A stretch of 64,000 bases of DNA from Streptomyces albus subsp. albus (GCF_000725885.1 NZ_JODR01000021.1:108587-172586), one strand, 5' to 3'. Positions 8,596-18,459 are shown, numbered from the stretch's first letter. The notes: generated from the sequence alone by a model not told the origin. Translations and numbers: made by a program.

Positions 8596-9204
8596 ATGGC
8601 ACGAGCGGGACTGACGGTGGAGCGGATCGTGACGGCGGCGGCCGAGATGGCGGACGAGGTCGGCCTCGACCACCTCAACCTCTCCGCGCTGGCCCGCCGG
8701 TTCGGCGTCAAGGACGCCAGCCTCTACTCCCACATCCGCGGCCTGGCCGACCTCCGCACCCGGCTGTGCGTCCTGGCCGCCCGCGAGATGACCGACCGCA
8801 TCGCCCTCGCCGTCGCAGGCCGGGCCGGCAAGGAAGCGCTCTTCGCGTTCGCCGACGCCTACCGCGCCTACGCCCTCGAACACCCCGGCCGCTACGCCGC
8901 CGGCCAGCTGCGGATCGACCCGCAACTGGCCGCCGCCTCGGCCGGACACCGCCGCAGTGTGGAGCTCACCCACGGGATGCTCCGCGCCTACGGCCTGGCC
9001 GAGCCCGACCTCACCGACGCCGGCCGGCTGCTGCGCAGCACCTTCCACGGCTACGCCGACCTGGAGAGCCGCGCCGGATTCAGCCACCCACGCACCCTCG
9101 ACGCCTCCTGGCACCGCGCGCTGGAGGCCCTGCACATCCTGCTGGAGAACTGGCCGCGGCAGGCCGGTCCGCAGCAGCCGGAGAAGGAGACGAGTAACCC
9201 ATGA
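8596..9204 (+). CDS. TetR/AcrR family transcriptional regulator
   Basis: 202 residues. N-terminal helix-turn-helix: ERIVTAAAEMADEVGLDHL, then LSALARRFGVKDASLYSHI, close to the TetR consensus. The C-terminal ligand domain carries a WHRALEALH segment as in the WHG-domain subgroup. Overlaps the next gene by 4 bp (ATGA), so it is translationally coupled to the alpha/beta hydrolase it most likely controls. The palindrome at 8564-8582 is the probable operator. No Shine-Dalgarno is evident; a leaderless transcript is possible. Confidence 0.9.
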   Translation: MARAGLTVERIVTAAAEMADEVGLDHLNLSALARRFGVKDASLYSHIRGLADLRTRLCVLAAREMTDRIALAVAGRAGKEALFAFADAYRAYALEHPGRYAAGQLRIDPQLAAASAGHRRSVELTHGMLRAYGLAEPDLTDAGRLLRSTFHGYADLESRAGFSHPRTLDASWHRALEALHILLENWPRQAGPQQPEKETSNP

Positions 9205-10076
9205 CCGACCGGTTCGACGACAGCACGGCGCCGCGCACCGGCAGCCTGCCCGTTCCGGGCGCCACCCTCCGCTACCAGGTGCGCGGCAGCGGGCCGCTCG
9301 TCCTGCTGATACCGGGCGGGGCCGGCGACGCGGACGTCTTCCACGGGGTCGCGCCCGCGCTCGCCGCCCGGTTCACCGTCGTGAGCTACGCGCCCCGGGG
9401 CATCAGCGGCAGCCCGCTGGACGTTCCCGGCCAGGACCAGAAGGTCGAGGTGCACGCCGCCGACGCCGCCCGTCTGCTCGACCTGCTCTCCCCCGACGAG
9501 CCCGGCTACGTGCTGGGCACCAGCTCGGGCGGCATCACCGCCGTGGAGCTGCTGGTGCGCCATCCGGACCGGGTGCGGCTCGCGGTCGCGCACGAGCCGC
9601 CGCTGGCCCGCGTACTGCCGGAGCCCCAGGCGGCACTGTCCGGGTTCGCGGAGGCGGCGCGGGCCGCGGCCCGGGAGGGGGCCGGCGCCGGGTACGCGCG
9701 GCTGGGCGCCGCCCTCGGCCCGGCGGAGGACACGGAGCCGGACGCGGACGAGGGCGCGCCCGCTCCCCTGCCCGACGCGCTCCGCGAGACCGTCGAGGCG
9801 AGCAGCGCCCACTTCCTGCGGCACGTGCTGCGGCCGTTCACCCACCACGAGCCGGATCTCGCGGCGCTCAAGGCCGTCGCCGACCGGCTCGTCGTCGGCG
9901 TCGGCAGGACCTCCCGCGGCCAGCTCCAGCACACCATCGCCACCACGCTGGCCGGGGCGGTCGGTGCGGAGTGCCGGCAGTTCCCCGGCGGACACCTCGG
10001 CAGTGTCGAGCACCCGTCCGCGTTCGCCCGGGTGCTGGAGGAGACGCTGCTCGCGGCCGGACCGGCAGCGCGCTAG
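9201..10076 (+). CDS. Alpha/beta hydrolase
   Basis: 291 residues, cytoplasmic. Oxyanion loop LLIPGGAGDADVFH, nucleophile elbow GTSSGG (Ser), and a C-terminal His in GGHLGSVEHP complete a hydrolase triad. Translationally coupled to the TetR gene, which suggests a substrate-inducible hydrolase. Substrate unknown; the family includes esterases and epoxide hydrolases, but the Ser nucleophile favours an esterase-like reaction. Confidence 0.85.
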   Translation: MTDRFDDSTAPRTGSLPVPGATLRYQVRGSGPLVLLIPGGAGDADVFHGVAPALAARFTVVSYAPRGISGSPLDVPGQDQKVEVHAADAARLLDLLSPDEPGYVLGTSSGGITAVELLVRHPDRVRLAVAHEPPLARVLPEPQAALSGFAEAARAAAREGAGAGYARLGAALGPAEDTEPDADEGAPAPLPDALRETVEASSAHFLRHVLRPFTHHEPDLAALKAVADRLVVGVGRTSRGQLQHTIATTLAGAVGAECRQFPGGHLGSVEHPSAFARVLEETLLAAGPAAR

Positions 10077-10155
10077 CCCGGGCGCGCGTCCCGTCGGCAA
10101 CCCCGCCCCCGCATGACGGCAGGGGACGACCGCGCCGACGGGACCGCCGGGCCGC

Positions 10156-11709
10156 CTACCCGGCCTTCAGCAGGGACGCCCGCAGCGCCTTCTTGTCGGT
10201 CTTGCCGACGACGGTGCGCGGGAGGGCGTCGGTCACCACGTAGGAGGCGGGCTCGTAGAGATCCCCCAGCGCGTCGACGATCTGCCGCGTCAGTCCTTCG
10301 AGGTCCGGTACGTCGTCGGGGTCCTGGGGCACCAGGACCACGTTGACGGTCTCCTTGTCGTCGTCCCCCGGCAGGCCGACGGCGGCGGCCTCCTTGATGC
10401 CGGGCTGCGCGGCGAGGAAGTCGTCCAGCAGCCGCGAGTAGACGTTGTCGGCGGTGGTGCCCGTCACGATGATGTCCCGCGCCCGGTCCACCAGGTACAG
10501 ATAGCCGTCCTCATCCCGGCGGGCGATGTCCCCGGTGCGGAACCAGCCCTCGTCGTCGAGCACTTCGGCGGTGCGCTCCGGGTCGTTCCAGTAGCCCTGC
10601 ATCACCGTGGAGCTGCGGACGTACAGCTCGCCGGGCTCCCCCACGGGCACCGGCTTGCCCTCCTCGTCCCGCAGTTCCACCTCGACCCCGGGCGCCGGAC
10701 GCCCGCAACTGGTCAGGGTCCCGGGCCGCCGCGGGTCGTGCTCCTCGGGGTCGAGCTGGGTGACGCGCCCGTCCTCCGTCGCCCCGTATATCTGGTGCAG
10801 CACGGGGCCGAAACAGGCCAGCGCCTGCTTGAGGCGCTCCGGGGAGGCGGCTGCGCCGGTGTAGGTGAGGGTCGTCAGCGCGGGGAAACGGCCGGGGACG
10901 CAGTCCGGGTGGTCGAGCAGTTCGTAGAGCATGGGCGTCACCAGGACCACCCTGGTGACGCGCTCGCGCTCCATCGCGGCCAGGGCCTCTCCGGCGTCGA
11001 ACGTCCGCAGCAGCACGACGGTGTGGCCGCTCAGGATGCCGACGAGGAAGCCGCCGTGGCCGCTGCTGTGCGTCAACAGCGTGCACACCAGCAGGGCGCC
11101 GGACGACGCCTCGTCGGCGTATGTGTCGGCGACCCGCGCGAAGTCGCCGTAGAAGCTGCTGCGGTGGACGACCAGCTTCGGCACCCCGGTGGTGCCGCCC
11201 GTGTAGAGGAGCGTCGCGAGGTGGCGGCCGTCGGCGGCCTCGTCGAGCGAGAGGCCGCCGACGCCGGACGCCGCCGAGAGGAAGTCGTCAGCGAGCGCGG
11301 ACGCGCCGATGGCCAGGACGTGCGGGACGTTCGTCCCCTCGACGATCCGCCGGGTCCGCTCCTCCAGGTCCGGGTCGAACAGCAGCCTCTTGACGTCGGC
11401 GCGCCGGATCAGCGCCTCCAGCTCGGAGTTGCCCGGCTCCGGCGGCACGAAGACCAGCCGGCAGCCCGCGAAGTGGACGGCCACCTGGAGCAGCAGCGCC
11501 TCGGGGAAGTTCTCCACGAACAGCGCCACGCCGTCGCCCTCCCGCAGCCCGAACTCCCGCAGGACCGCGGCGAAACGCAGGACCGCGCCGGCGGCCTCGG
11601 TGCCGGTGATTCTCCGCTCCCCCGCGACGATCGCGTCGCGGTCGCCTTTCGCCGAGAGCCGTCGCACGACCGAGACGGTGTAATTCTCGCTGGCAGTAAC
11701 GTGATTCAT
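10156..11709 (-). CDS. AMP-forming acyl-CoA synthetase / adenylate-forming ligase (ANL superfamily)
   Basis: 517 residues. Core motifs in order: LLYTGGTTGVPK (P-loop), YGATEDG, GWFRTGDIARRDEDGYLYLVD hinge region, and the catalytic Lys near the end in RTVVGKTDKKAL. It activates a carboxylic acid as acyl-AMP and probably transfers it to CoA or a carrier. The start ATG follows GAAGGA by 3 bp. Monocistronic. The family is broad (fatty acids, aryl acids, natural-product starters); I cannot name the acid. Confidence 0.9.
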   Translation of the reverse strand: MNHVTASENYTVSVVRRLSAKGDRDAIVAGERRITGTEAAGAVLRFAAVLREFGLREGDGVALFVENFPEALLLQVAVHFAGCRLVFVPPEPGNSELEALIRRADVKRLLFDPDLEERTRRIVEGTNVPHVLAIGASALADDFLSAASGVGGLSLDEAADGRHLATLLYTGGTTGVPKLVVHRSSFYGDFARVADTYADEASSGALLVCTLLTHSSGHGGFLVGILSGHTVVLLRTFDAGEALAAMERERVTRVVLVTPMLYELLDHPDCVPGRFPALTTLTYTGAAASPERLKQALACFGPVLHQIYGATEDGRVTQLDPEEHDPRRPGTLTSCGRPAPGVEVELRDEEGKPVPVGEPGELYVRSSTVMQGYWNDPERTAEVLDDEGWFRTGDIARRDEDGYLYLVDRARDIIVTGTTADNVYSRLLDDFLAAQPGIKEAAAVGLPGDDDKETVNVVLVPQDPDDVPDLEGLTRQIVDALGDLYEPASYVVTDALPRTVVGKTDKKALRASLLKAG

Positions 11710-11877
11710 GGTCCTTCTTCGTGCTAGCGCATGCCTCCCGGGGTTGCGGTCCCCGGGCTCTCATCACCTCTCAGCAAATCATTTGTGTGATACACCTATC
11801 TAAGTGCCCGGGGCCGGCGGAAGGACAGCCCGGCGCATATGCGGGCAGCCGGGGCACGGACGGCCGCTAACGGGCCG

Positions 11878-13131
11878 TCAGGCAGGGCGTCCGCCACCGC
11901 CGCGGCGGAAGCGGCGGCGCTCCGGGGAGGCGGCCGGCGGGGCGGGGGTCGCCGCCAGCCGCAGGGTGGGATCGTCGGGGCCGCCCTCGCGGCCCGCCAC
12001 CACCGGCTTGGCCAGCCGCAGCGCCTTGGCCCGGTACTGTGCCGCGTCCGCCAGCCGGAAGATCCGGTGAGCGGTGCGCACCTCGCCGACCGGGTCACCC
12101 GTGGAGGCCACACCGCAGGCCACACCCTCGCCCGCCTCCAGCGCGGCGGCACCGTGACACAGCTCCTCGGCGGCGCGTACCACCTCGTCGGCGGTCGGGC
12201 CCACGGCCAGCAGACAGAACTCGTCACCGCCGAGCCGGCCGGCCAGCGCGCCCGGCAGGGTGGCCGCACAGTCGGCCAGGACGGTGGCGAACCGTTCCAG
12301 GAGCCGGTCGCCGGCCTCGTGCCCCTGCTGATCGTTGACGCTCTTGAGGCCGTTGATGTCGCAGACGGCGATGCTGACGACGGTGCCCAGATCGCGGTGG
12401 AGCTCGACGGCCTCCTCCAGCCGCGACTCGATGGCACGGCGGTTGGCCAGGCCGGTGAGGGGGTCGGTGTAGGCCAGACGGCGGACCTCTTCGAGCCGCT
12501 CGTTCTGGGCGATGCCGGAGGCGATGAGCGCGGCCAGCACGGCGGCGAAGTCGGCGTCGTCCCGGGTGAAGGCGGGGGCGTCGGGCGCCCGGGCCACGTA
12601 CAGCTCGCCCCAGGCTCGGCCGTGCACCACGATGGGGGCGATCACGCAGGAGCCGCGGCCCCGGCGGCGCAGGGCCGCCACACGCCGGTAGCTGGGTGCC
12701 GCCGACCCGTCCGGGCCGGGGCCCTCCTCCTCGACCCACGCCTGGGCCCGGCCACCGCCGGCCCAGCGCTCGTGGAGCAGTTCGGCGACCCGCGGGAAGT
12801 CCTGCACGGGGTAGGACTCGTCGGCGGGGAACTCGTCCTCCTCGGGCGTCCGGTCGCCGACGTTGGCCAGGACCCGGAGCCTGCCCCGGCCCCGCTCCCA
12901 CACGGCGATCGCCGCGAAGGCGCCGTCCATCGCCTCGCAGGCGCCCAGCGCCGCCGCGTGCGCGATGTCGCGGTGCGCGAGCGCGGCGGCGGCTTCCGGG
13001 TCGTCCTCCGTGTGCGGGAGGGCACGGGCCGTCTCGGGGACGGACGTCTGTGCGGCGGCCATGGCCTGCGAGAGTCCGACGACGGCGCTCAGCCGCGCGT
13101 CCGCCTCCCCGTCCTTACGTATTCGGCCCAT
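11878..13131 (-). CDS. cdgE: GAF-GGDEF diguanylate cyclase
   Basis: Makes cyclic di-GMP, which in Streptomyces holds BldD as a repressor of development. 417 residues: GAF-like sensor (about 30-195), then a GGDEF domain (about 215-375) with YTDPLTGLANRRAIE and the active-site RLGGDEFCLL at about residue 302. The A site is intact; the RxxD inhibitory site expected 5 residues before GGDEF is not there (the residues are LPGA), so no canonical product inhibition is predicted. The C terminus is a basic Arg/Gly tail. No EAL domain. Neighbours hutH, cya and birA match the context of S. coelicolor CdgE (SCO4931), which is why I use the symbol. An inverted repeat lies 47 bp upstream. Confidence 0.9.
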   Translation of the reverse strand: MGRIRKDGEADARLSAVVGLSQAMAAAQTSVPETARALPHTEDDPEAAAALAHRDIAHAAALGACEAMDGAFAAIAVWERGRGRLRVLANVGDRTPEEDEFPADESYPVQDFPRVAELLHERWAGGGRAQAWVEEEGPGPDGSAAPSYRRVAALRRRGRGSCVIAPIVVHGRAWGELYVARAPDAPAFTRDDADFAAVLAALIASGIAQNERLEEVRRLAYTDPLTGLANRRAIESRLEEAVELHRDLGTVVSIAVCDINGLKSVNDQQGHEAGDRLLERFATVLADCAATLPGALAGRLGGDEFCLLAVGPTADEVVRAAEELCHGAAALEAGEGVACGVASTGDPVGEVRTAHRIFRLADAAQYRAKALRLAKPVVAGREGGPDDPTLRLAATPAPPAASPERRRFRRGGGGRPA

Positions 13132-13177
13132 ACGGCCAAGATTAGGAGGCTTCGCCCCGTTCTGCCGCGCGACCCCC

Positions 13178-13200
13178 TACGGAGAGCCTCGCTCTCCGTA
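13178..13200. repeat. Perfect 9-bp inverted repeat upstream of cdgE
   Basis: TACGGAGAG-N5-CTCTCCGTA. It lies 47 bp upstream of the cdgE start and 82 bp beyond the stop of the enoyl-CoA hydratase gene (same strand), so it could be an operator of cdgE or a terminator of the upstream gene. No T run follows on the minus strand, which favours the operator reading slightly. Confidence 0.5.
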
Positions 13201-13281
13201 CAAGCCGTGTCCAGATCCCGCCCGCCCGGATCGTACGGCGCTGCCCCGCCGGAACGCATCCGGGACGGCGGCCGGACATGC

Positions 13282-14085
13282 TCACTTACCCGGCCAGTCC
13301 GGCTTCCGCTTCTCGTTGAAGGCCGCCACACCCTCCGCGCGGTCACCGGAGAAGGCGACCGTGCGCCACGCGGCCTCCTCCACCTCCAGTCCCGAGCGCA
13401 GATCCATGCCCCAGCCGGTGCGCAGCGCCCGCTTGGCCGCCCGCAGCCCGACCGGCGAGTTCGCGGCGATCCGGGACGCCAGTGCCAGCGCCTCCGTACG
13501 GTCCCGGCCCGGCTCCGTGAGCTGGTCGACGAGCCCCAGCGCATACGCCTCGGCCGCCTCCACCCGCCGCGCCGTGAAGATCAGCTCGGCGGCGCGGGCC
13601 GCCCCCACCCGGCGCGGCAGCAACTGGGTGCCGCCACCGCCCGGCACGACGCCGACCGACACCTCGGGCAGCCCCACCACGGCACTGGGGTCCGCGACGA
13701 TCAGATCGCAGGAGAGGGCCAGCTCGTACCCGCCGCCCAGCGCGTAGCCGTGCACCGCGGCGATGGCCGGCATCGGCAGCTCCAGCACACCCCGGTAGGC
13801 CGCACTGGTGTACGGACGCTGGGCGCCCAGCTCCGCATCGCTGAGCGCGTTGCGCTCCTTGAGGTCGGCACCCACGCAGAACGCCCGCTCGTGCGTCGAG
13901 GTCAGCACCGTGACCCGTACGTCACCGTCCTGGGCCAGGGCGGCGCACGCGTCGGCGAGCGCACCGGCGAACGCCGTCGAGACGGCGTTCATCGCCCCCT
14001 TCCGGTCCATCACCAGCTCAGCGACGTGCCCGTCCTTGCGGACGCGCACCCACTCCCCGAACGTCGTCTCCTCGCTCAGCTCCAT
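13282..14085 (-). CDS. Enoyl-CoA hydratase/isomerase family protein
   Basis: 267-residue crotonase-fold enzyme. Oxyanion-hole segments AFCVGADLKER and HGYALGGGYELALSCDLI, followed by GLPEVSVGVVPGGGGTQLL, where the Glu pair expected of hydratases is partly kept (PEV). It hydrates trans-2-enoyl-CoA in fatty-acid or branched amino-acid breakdown. It starts 21 bp after the cya stop and could be cotranscribed with it. ATG 14085 is used; a GTG at 14094 is an in-frame alternative, and neither has a clear ribosome site, consistent with coupling to cya. Confidence 0.9.
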   Translation of the reverse strand: MELSEETTFGEWVRVRKDGHVAELVMDRKGAMNAVSTAFAGALADACAALAQDGDVRVTVLTSTHERAFCVGADLKERNALSDAELGAQRPYTSAAYRGVLELPMPAIAAVHGYALGGGYELALSCDLIVADPSAVVGLPEVSVGVVPGGGGTQLLPRRVGAARAAELIFTARRVEAAEAYALGLVDQLTEPGRDRTEALALASRIAANSPVGLRAAKRALRTGWGMDLRSGLEVEEAAWRTVAFSGDRAEGVAAFNEKRKPDWPGK

Positions 14086-14105
14086 GGCCGTCACGATAAC
14101 GCTCG

Positions 14106-15413
14106 CTAACCTTCCGGGGTACGGCGCCGCAGCAGCCACGGCTCGACCACGCCCAGCCCGCGCACCGGCCGCTGGTAGAGCGGTTGCAGCGCGTACCGGT
14201 AGCCGGACAGGTCCTCGCTCTCCTTCTCCGACTCCGGTGCCGCGCCCGAGGCCGTCAGCTCCGCACGGAACGCCCCGTCCACCAGCACCGTGTCCTTCGG
14301 CGCTATCGAGGTGAGCCGGCTGGCCAGGTTCACGGTGTTGCCGAACACATCGCCCATCCGCGTCGTCATCGTCCCGAAGGCGATACCGACCCGCAGCTCG
14401 GGCATCGTCGCGTCGTTGGCCATCGTCTCGATCAGCCGCAGCCCGATCTCGGCGGCCGTCTCCGCGTCCTCGGCGACATAGAGGACCTCGTCCCCCAGCG
14501 CCTTGATGAGCCGCCCGCCGTGCGCGGCCACCAGATCGGCGGCGGTGGTCTCGAACGCCTCCACCAGCTCGCCGAGTTCCTCCTCCTCCAGGCGCCGCGT
14601 CAGCCGGGTGAAACCGACCAGGTCCGCGAAACCGATCGCCTGCCGGCGGTTGACCATCTCGTCGTCGTCCTTGACCTGGACGACCCGGCCGGTGGCCGCG
14701 GCCAGCTGGCGGCGCCACACGTAGACCAGGAACTCCTCCAGCTCGGGCAGCAGCAACTGCACCAGCGGGAAGGTCACTTCGTTGCGGGTCATCCCCGGCT
14801 CCGGCGGCTCGGTCAGCCCCATCAGGAACGAGTCGATCTGCCAGTCCGCGAGCCGGGCCGTGGTCTGCCCCGTCGAGCGCGCCACCTGCACCGCCATCGG
14901 CTCGCTCAGCAGCCCCGCCTCCACCAGACCGGACAGCCGGCGCAGGGCCAGCACGTCGGCCTCCGTCAGGGCGCGGGCCTGCCCCACGTCGGCGAAGCCC
15001 ATCGCCCGCCAGAACCGGGACGCCAGCTCCATCGAGACCCCGGCGGCACGGGCCGCCTGGAACGGCGTGTACTGGCGTTCAGCACCGAGGATCAGCTCCT
15101 CGATGCGCAGCGCACTGGGGTCCGGGTCGTCGTCCGGGTCGCCCTTCTCGGCGGGCCCGTCCTGGCCGCCGCCGGCGGACCGCCCCGCGGGCCCGCCCGG
15201 GGTTCCCGCGGGGCCTTGGGCGCCGCTCGCGGACTCCGCCGGCGCCGCGCCCGGTGAGGCGGACGAGGGCGAAGAGCCCTCCGAGGATGCGGAGCCCGAT
15301 GAGGCCGCGGGGCCCGATGAGGCCGGGGACGGACCGCCTGCGCCGCCCCGGGCACCGCCGGTGCCCGCCGGGCCCGTCTCACGTTCGGGCATGCCCGGCT
15401 CTCCCGCGGTCAC
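14106..15413 (-). CDS. cya: Class III adenylate cyclase
   Basis: Makes cAMP, which in S. coelicolor is needed for normal germination and affects development. 435 residues: Ser/Pro/Gly-rich disordered head (1-90), an adenylate-cyclase regulatory region (about 95-220) and a C-terminal class III catalytic domain with metal-binding Asp residues in FADLVGFTRL and ALGDEVLYVA and the helix GDVFGNTVNLASRL. Soluble, no membrane helix. GTG 15413 is chosen because GGGGAGG lies 5 bp upstream; the in-frame upstream sequence is not protein-like. Position between the hydratase and birA matches SCO4928. Confidence 0.92.
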   Translation of the reverse strand: MTAGEPGMPERETGPAGTGGARGGAGGPSPASSGPAASSGSASSEGSSPSSASPGAAPAESASGAQGPAGTPGGPAGRSAGGGQDGPAEKGDPDDDPDPSALRIEELILGAERQYTPFQAARAAGVSMELASRFWRAMGFADVGQARALTEADVLALRRLSGLVEAGLLSEPMAVQVARSTGQTTARLADWQIDSFLMGLTEPPEPGMTRNEVTFPLVQLLLPELEEFLVYVWRRQLAAATGRVVQVKDDDEMVNRRQAIGFADLVGFTRLTRRLEEEELGELVEAFETTAADLVAAHGGRLIKALGDEVLYVAEDAETAAEIGLRLIETMANDATMPELRVGIAFGTMTTRMGDVFGNTVNLASRLTSIAPKDTVLVDGAFRAELTASGAAPESEKESEDLSGYRYALQPLYQRPVRGLGVVEPWLLRRRTPEG

Positions 15414-15602
15414 CGCGGCCTCCCCGCACCTTCCGCGGCGTGGTGTCGCGGCCTCGCGTCGTCCCTGCGCACAGCCCTTCCGTTCCTCTTGCCCGGTCCT
15501 GCTCACAGCGGTCCCCGGCCGTCGGCCGGGAGGACGGCACCGGCGCCGGATGGCACCCGATGTCACCGCCGGTTGCCCACCATACGGCAGTTGTGCGCTA
15601 CC

Positions 15603-16454
15603 TCACTCTCCGGTCGCGGGGCGCAGATGGACGATGTCACCGGCAGCGACCGGATGCTGTACGCCCTGTTCCGACGCGATGACCAGGCGGCCGTCACCGT
15701 CCACCGCGACCGCCTCCCCCACCAGGTCGTCACCGCCGGGGAGCATCGCCCGTACGGTCCTGCCGAGCGTCACACAGCCGGCCGCGTAGGCGTCCAGCAG
15801 AGCGCACGCCGACGGGTCGCCGCCGGCCTCGCTCCAGCGGCCGTACCAGTCCTCGACCGCCCGCAGCACCGCCCGCAGGATCGGATCCCGGTCGGTGCCC
15901 TGCGCACCCGCGAGCGCGAGCGAGCCGGCCGTCGGCACCGGCAGCTCGTCCTGGCGCAGAGTGACGTTCAGGCCCATGCCGAGGACGACGGAATGCTCGT
16001 CCACCCGCTCCGCGAGAATCCCGCCGATCTTGCGCTCCTCACCGTCCCGGATGGTCAGCACGTCGTTCGGCCACTTCAAACCGGTGTCCACCCCCGCCGT
16101 ACGGGCCAGCGCGCCGGCCGCGGCGACACCGGCCAGCAGCGGGATCCAGCCCCAGCGCTCCGCGGGCGGCTCCGGACGCAGCAGCACCGAGAAGAAGAGA
16201 CCCGAGCGGGGCGGGGCCGTCCAGCTGCGGTCCAGCCGGCCCTTGCCGGCCGTCTGCTCCTCCGCGACCAGGACCGTGCCCGGCCGGGCCTCGCCCGCGC
16301 GGGTGCGCCGGACCAGCTCCGTGTTGGTCGAACCGATCGTCTGGAGAACCTCCAGACCGGTCCAGAGGGAGTTCTCCTTGTGCAGGAGGGCTTTGCGGAG
16401 GGCGGACTCGTTGAGCGGGGGGCGGTCCAGGTCGGACCAGCGGCTGGGCGTCAT
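15603..16454 (-). CDS. birA: Biotin-[acetyl-CoA-carboxylase] ligase
   Basis: Attaches biotin to the carrier domain of acyl-CoA carboxylases, whose genes lie next door (pccB, accA2). 283 residues. Biotin-binding loop GKGRLDRSWTAPPRSG, the LKWPNDVL motif and the C-terminal SH3-like BPL_C domain are present. There is no N-terminal helix-turn-helix, so this is a monofunctional ligase and not a BirA repressor. Divergent from pccB across a repeat-filled spacer. Confidence 0.94.
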   Translation of the reverse strand: MTPSRWSDLDRPPLNESALRKALLHKENSLWTGLEVLQTIGSTNTELVRRTRAGEARPGTVLVAEEQTAGKGRLDRSWTAPPRSGLFFSVLLRPEPPAERWGWIPLLAGVAAAGALARTAGVDTGLKWPNDVLTIRDGEERKIGGILAERVDEHSVVLGMGLNVTLRQDELPVPTAGSLALAGAQGTDRDPILRAVLRAVEDWYGRWSEAGGDPSACALLDAYAAGCVTLGRTVRAMLPGGDDLVGEAVAVDGDGRLVIASEQGVQHPVAAGDIVHLRPATGE

Positions 16455-16492
16455 GCGGCCACACTAATGAGGCCTCCGGCCCCTTGCCGCGC

Positions 16493-16735
16493 CGTGGGTG
16501 GGCGCTGTTCCTTTGGCTGGGGCCTCAGCCCCTTGCTCCCCCTGTGGGTGGGGCCCTCGCCCCTGTGGCTGGGGCCTCCGCCCCTGTGCTCCCCCATTGG
16601 GTGGGGCCCTTATCCCGGTGGCTGGGGCCTCAGCCCCCGTCCTCCCCCATTTGTTGGGGGCTCTGCCCCCAAACCCCCGGTCCTCGCCGGACGGGCGTTG
16701 GGGCGGCTCCTCCCCCAGACTCCGTCCGGGGGGAC
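16493..16735. repeat. Intergenic tandem-unit repeat, copy A (birA/pccB spacer)
   Basis: Three degenerate units of about 53 bp built on GTGGGTGGGGCCCT, TGGCTGGGGCCTC and a C-rich end (starts near 16493, 16543 and 16599), followed by a conserved tail from 16650 that begins TTTGTTGGGGGCTC and contains TCCTCGCCGGACGGGCGTTG. The tail is nearly identical to that of copy B at 25150-25215. Units contain GGGGC-N-GCCCC hairpins. The spacer also holds the promoters of birA and pccB. I recall similar GC-rich sequences between genes in other Streptomyces genomes. No open frame in it looks like a real protein. Confidence 0.8.
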
Positions 16736-16839
16736 CCCCAGGCGGAGCGGAGTGTGGTCAACGACGCACTCCGTAACGGGGTGTGCGCCGATAGCCTACG
16801 GGGCGGTAGCCAACCCGCGACGGTAAGGAGCCCTCCGAG

Positions 16840-18429
16840 ATGTCCTCGCCCAGCCCAGACATCCACACCACCGCGGGCAAACTCGCGGACCACGAACGCC
16901 GCACCGAGGAAGCAGTCCACGCCGGCTCCGCACGAGCCGTGGAGAAGCAGCACGCCAAGGGCAAGCTGACCGCGCGCGAGCGCGTGGAACTGCTCTTGGA
17001 CGAAGGCTCTTTCACCGAGCTGGACGAGTTCGCCCGGCACCGCTCGACCAACTTCGGCATCGAGCAGAACCGCCCCTACGGTGACGGCGTCGTCACCGGC
17101 TACGGCACCGTGGACGGCCGTCCGGTGTGCGTGTTCTCGCAGGACTTCACGATCTTCGGCGGTGCCCTGGGTGAGGTGTACGGCGAGAAGATCGTGAAGG
17201 TGATGGACTTCGCCCTCAAGACGGGCTGTCCGGTCATCGGCATCAACGACGGGGGCGGTGCCCGCATCCAGGAGGGTGTGGCGGCGCTGGGGCTGTTCGC
17301 GGAGATCTTCCGCCGGAACACGCACGCCTCCGGTGTGATCCCGCAGATCAGTCTGATCCTGGGTCCGTGCGCGGGCGGCGCGGTCTATTCGCCGGCCATC
17401 ACGGACTTCACGGTCATGGTGGACCAGACCTCGCACATGTTCATCACGGGGCCGGATGTGATCAAAACGGTCACCGGTGAGGACGTGGGCTTCGAGGAGC
17501 TGGGCGGGGCCCGGACGCACAATGCGACGTCCGGTGTGGCGCACCACATGGCGGGGGACGAGAAGGACGCCATCGAGTACGTGAAGGCGCTGCTGTCGTA
17601 TCTGCCCTCCAACAATCTGTCGGAGCCGCCCGCCTATCCGGAGGAGGCGGACCTGGAGACGTCGGAGGAGGACCGGGAGCTGGACGTCCTGATCCCGGAC
17701 TCGGCGAACCAGCCGTACGACATGCACACCGTCATCGAGCACGTGCTGGACGACGGGGAGTTCCTGGAGACGCAGGCGCTGTTCGCGCCGAACATCATCA
17801 CGGGGTTCGGGCGGATCGAGGGCCGGTCGGTGGGTGTGGTGGCCAATCAGCCGCTGCACTTCGCGGGCTGTCTGAACATCGACGCGAGCGAGAAGGCGGC
17901 CCGGTTCGTCCGCACCTGCGACGCGTTCAACGTCCCGGTCGTCACGTTCGTGGACGTGCCGGGCTTCCTGCCGGGGACGGACCAGGAGTACGACGGGATC
18001 ATCCGGCGCGGCGCGAAGCTGATCTACGCGTACGCGGAGGCGACGGTGCCGCTGATCACGGTGATCACGCGGAAGGCGTTCGGCGGCGCGTACGACGTGA
18101 TGGGCTCCAAGCACCTGGGCGCGGACCTCAATTTCGCCTGGCCGACGGCGCAGATCGCCGTCATGGGGGCGCAGGGCGCCGTCAACATCCTGCACCGCAG
18201 GAAGCTGGCCGCGGCCGGCGACCCGGAGGAGACCGAGGAGCTGCGCGCCCGGCTCACGCAGGAGTACGAGGACGCCCTGCTGAACCCGTACGTGGCGGCC
18301 GAGCGCGGCTATGTGGACGCGGTGATCCGGCCGGCTGAGACCCGCCGGCACATCGTCCGCGGGCTGCGTGCGCTGCGCACCAAGCGTGAGCAGCTGCCGC
18401 CGAAGAAGCACGGCAACATCCCGCTGTGA
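16840..18429 (+). CDS. pccB: Propionyl-CoA carboxylase beta (carboxyltransferase) subunit
   Basis: Transfers CO2 from biotin to propionyl-CoA, giving methylmalonyl-CoA for polyketides and odd-chain metabolism. 529 residues with both crotonase-like halves: [32 protein letters not shown] and [16 protein letters not shown] in the N half; [15 protein letters not shown] and [17 protein letters not shown] in the C half. The Asp in the AYDVMGSKH region is the acyl-specificity position, where Asp goes with propionyl/acetyl preference as in S. coelicolor PccB (SCO4926). AAGGAG precedes the start. Followed by pccE; the alpha subunit is probably AccA2 (20521). Confidence 0.95.
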   Translation: MSSPSPDIHTTAGKLADHERRTEEAVHAGSARAVEKQHAKGKLTARERVELLLDEGSFTELDEFARHRSTNFGIEQNRPYGDGVVTGYGTVDGRPVCVFSQDFTIFGGALGEVYGEKIVKVMDFALKTGCPVIGINDGGGARIQEGVAALGLFAEIFRRNTHASGVIPQISLILGPCAGGAVYSPAITDFTVMVDQTSHMFITGPDVIKTVTGEDVGFEELGGARTHNATSGVAHHMAGDEKDAIEYVKALLSYLPSNNLSEPPAYPEEADLETSEEDRELDVLIPDSANQPYDMHTVIEHVLDDGEFLETQALFAPNIITGFGRIEGRSVGVVANQPLHFAGCLNIDASEKAARFVRTCDAFNVPVVTFVDVPGFLPGTDQEYDGIIRRGAKLIYAYAEATVPLITVITRKAFGGAYDVMGSKHLGADLNFAWPTAQIAVMGAQGAVNILHRRKLAAAGDPEETEELRARLTQEYEDALLNPYVAAERGYVDAVIRPAETRRHIVRGLRALRTKREQLPPKKHGNIPL

Positions 18430-18459
18430 GGGGCCGGGGCCGGCAGGACCGCCAGAACC

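Noticed and set aside
16493..16735. CRISPR-like array
   Set aside because: The units are directly adjacent and degenerate, with no unique spacers and no cas genes.
16484..16969. Gly/Pro/Trp-rich frames through repeat copy A, with similar ones in copy B
   Set aside because: The likeness of the two peptides comes from the DNA repeat itself; several frames are open at once and none shows a coding bias.
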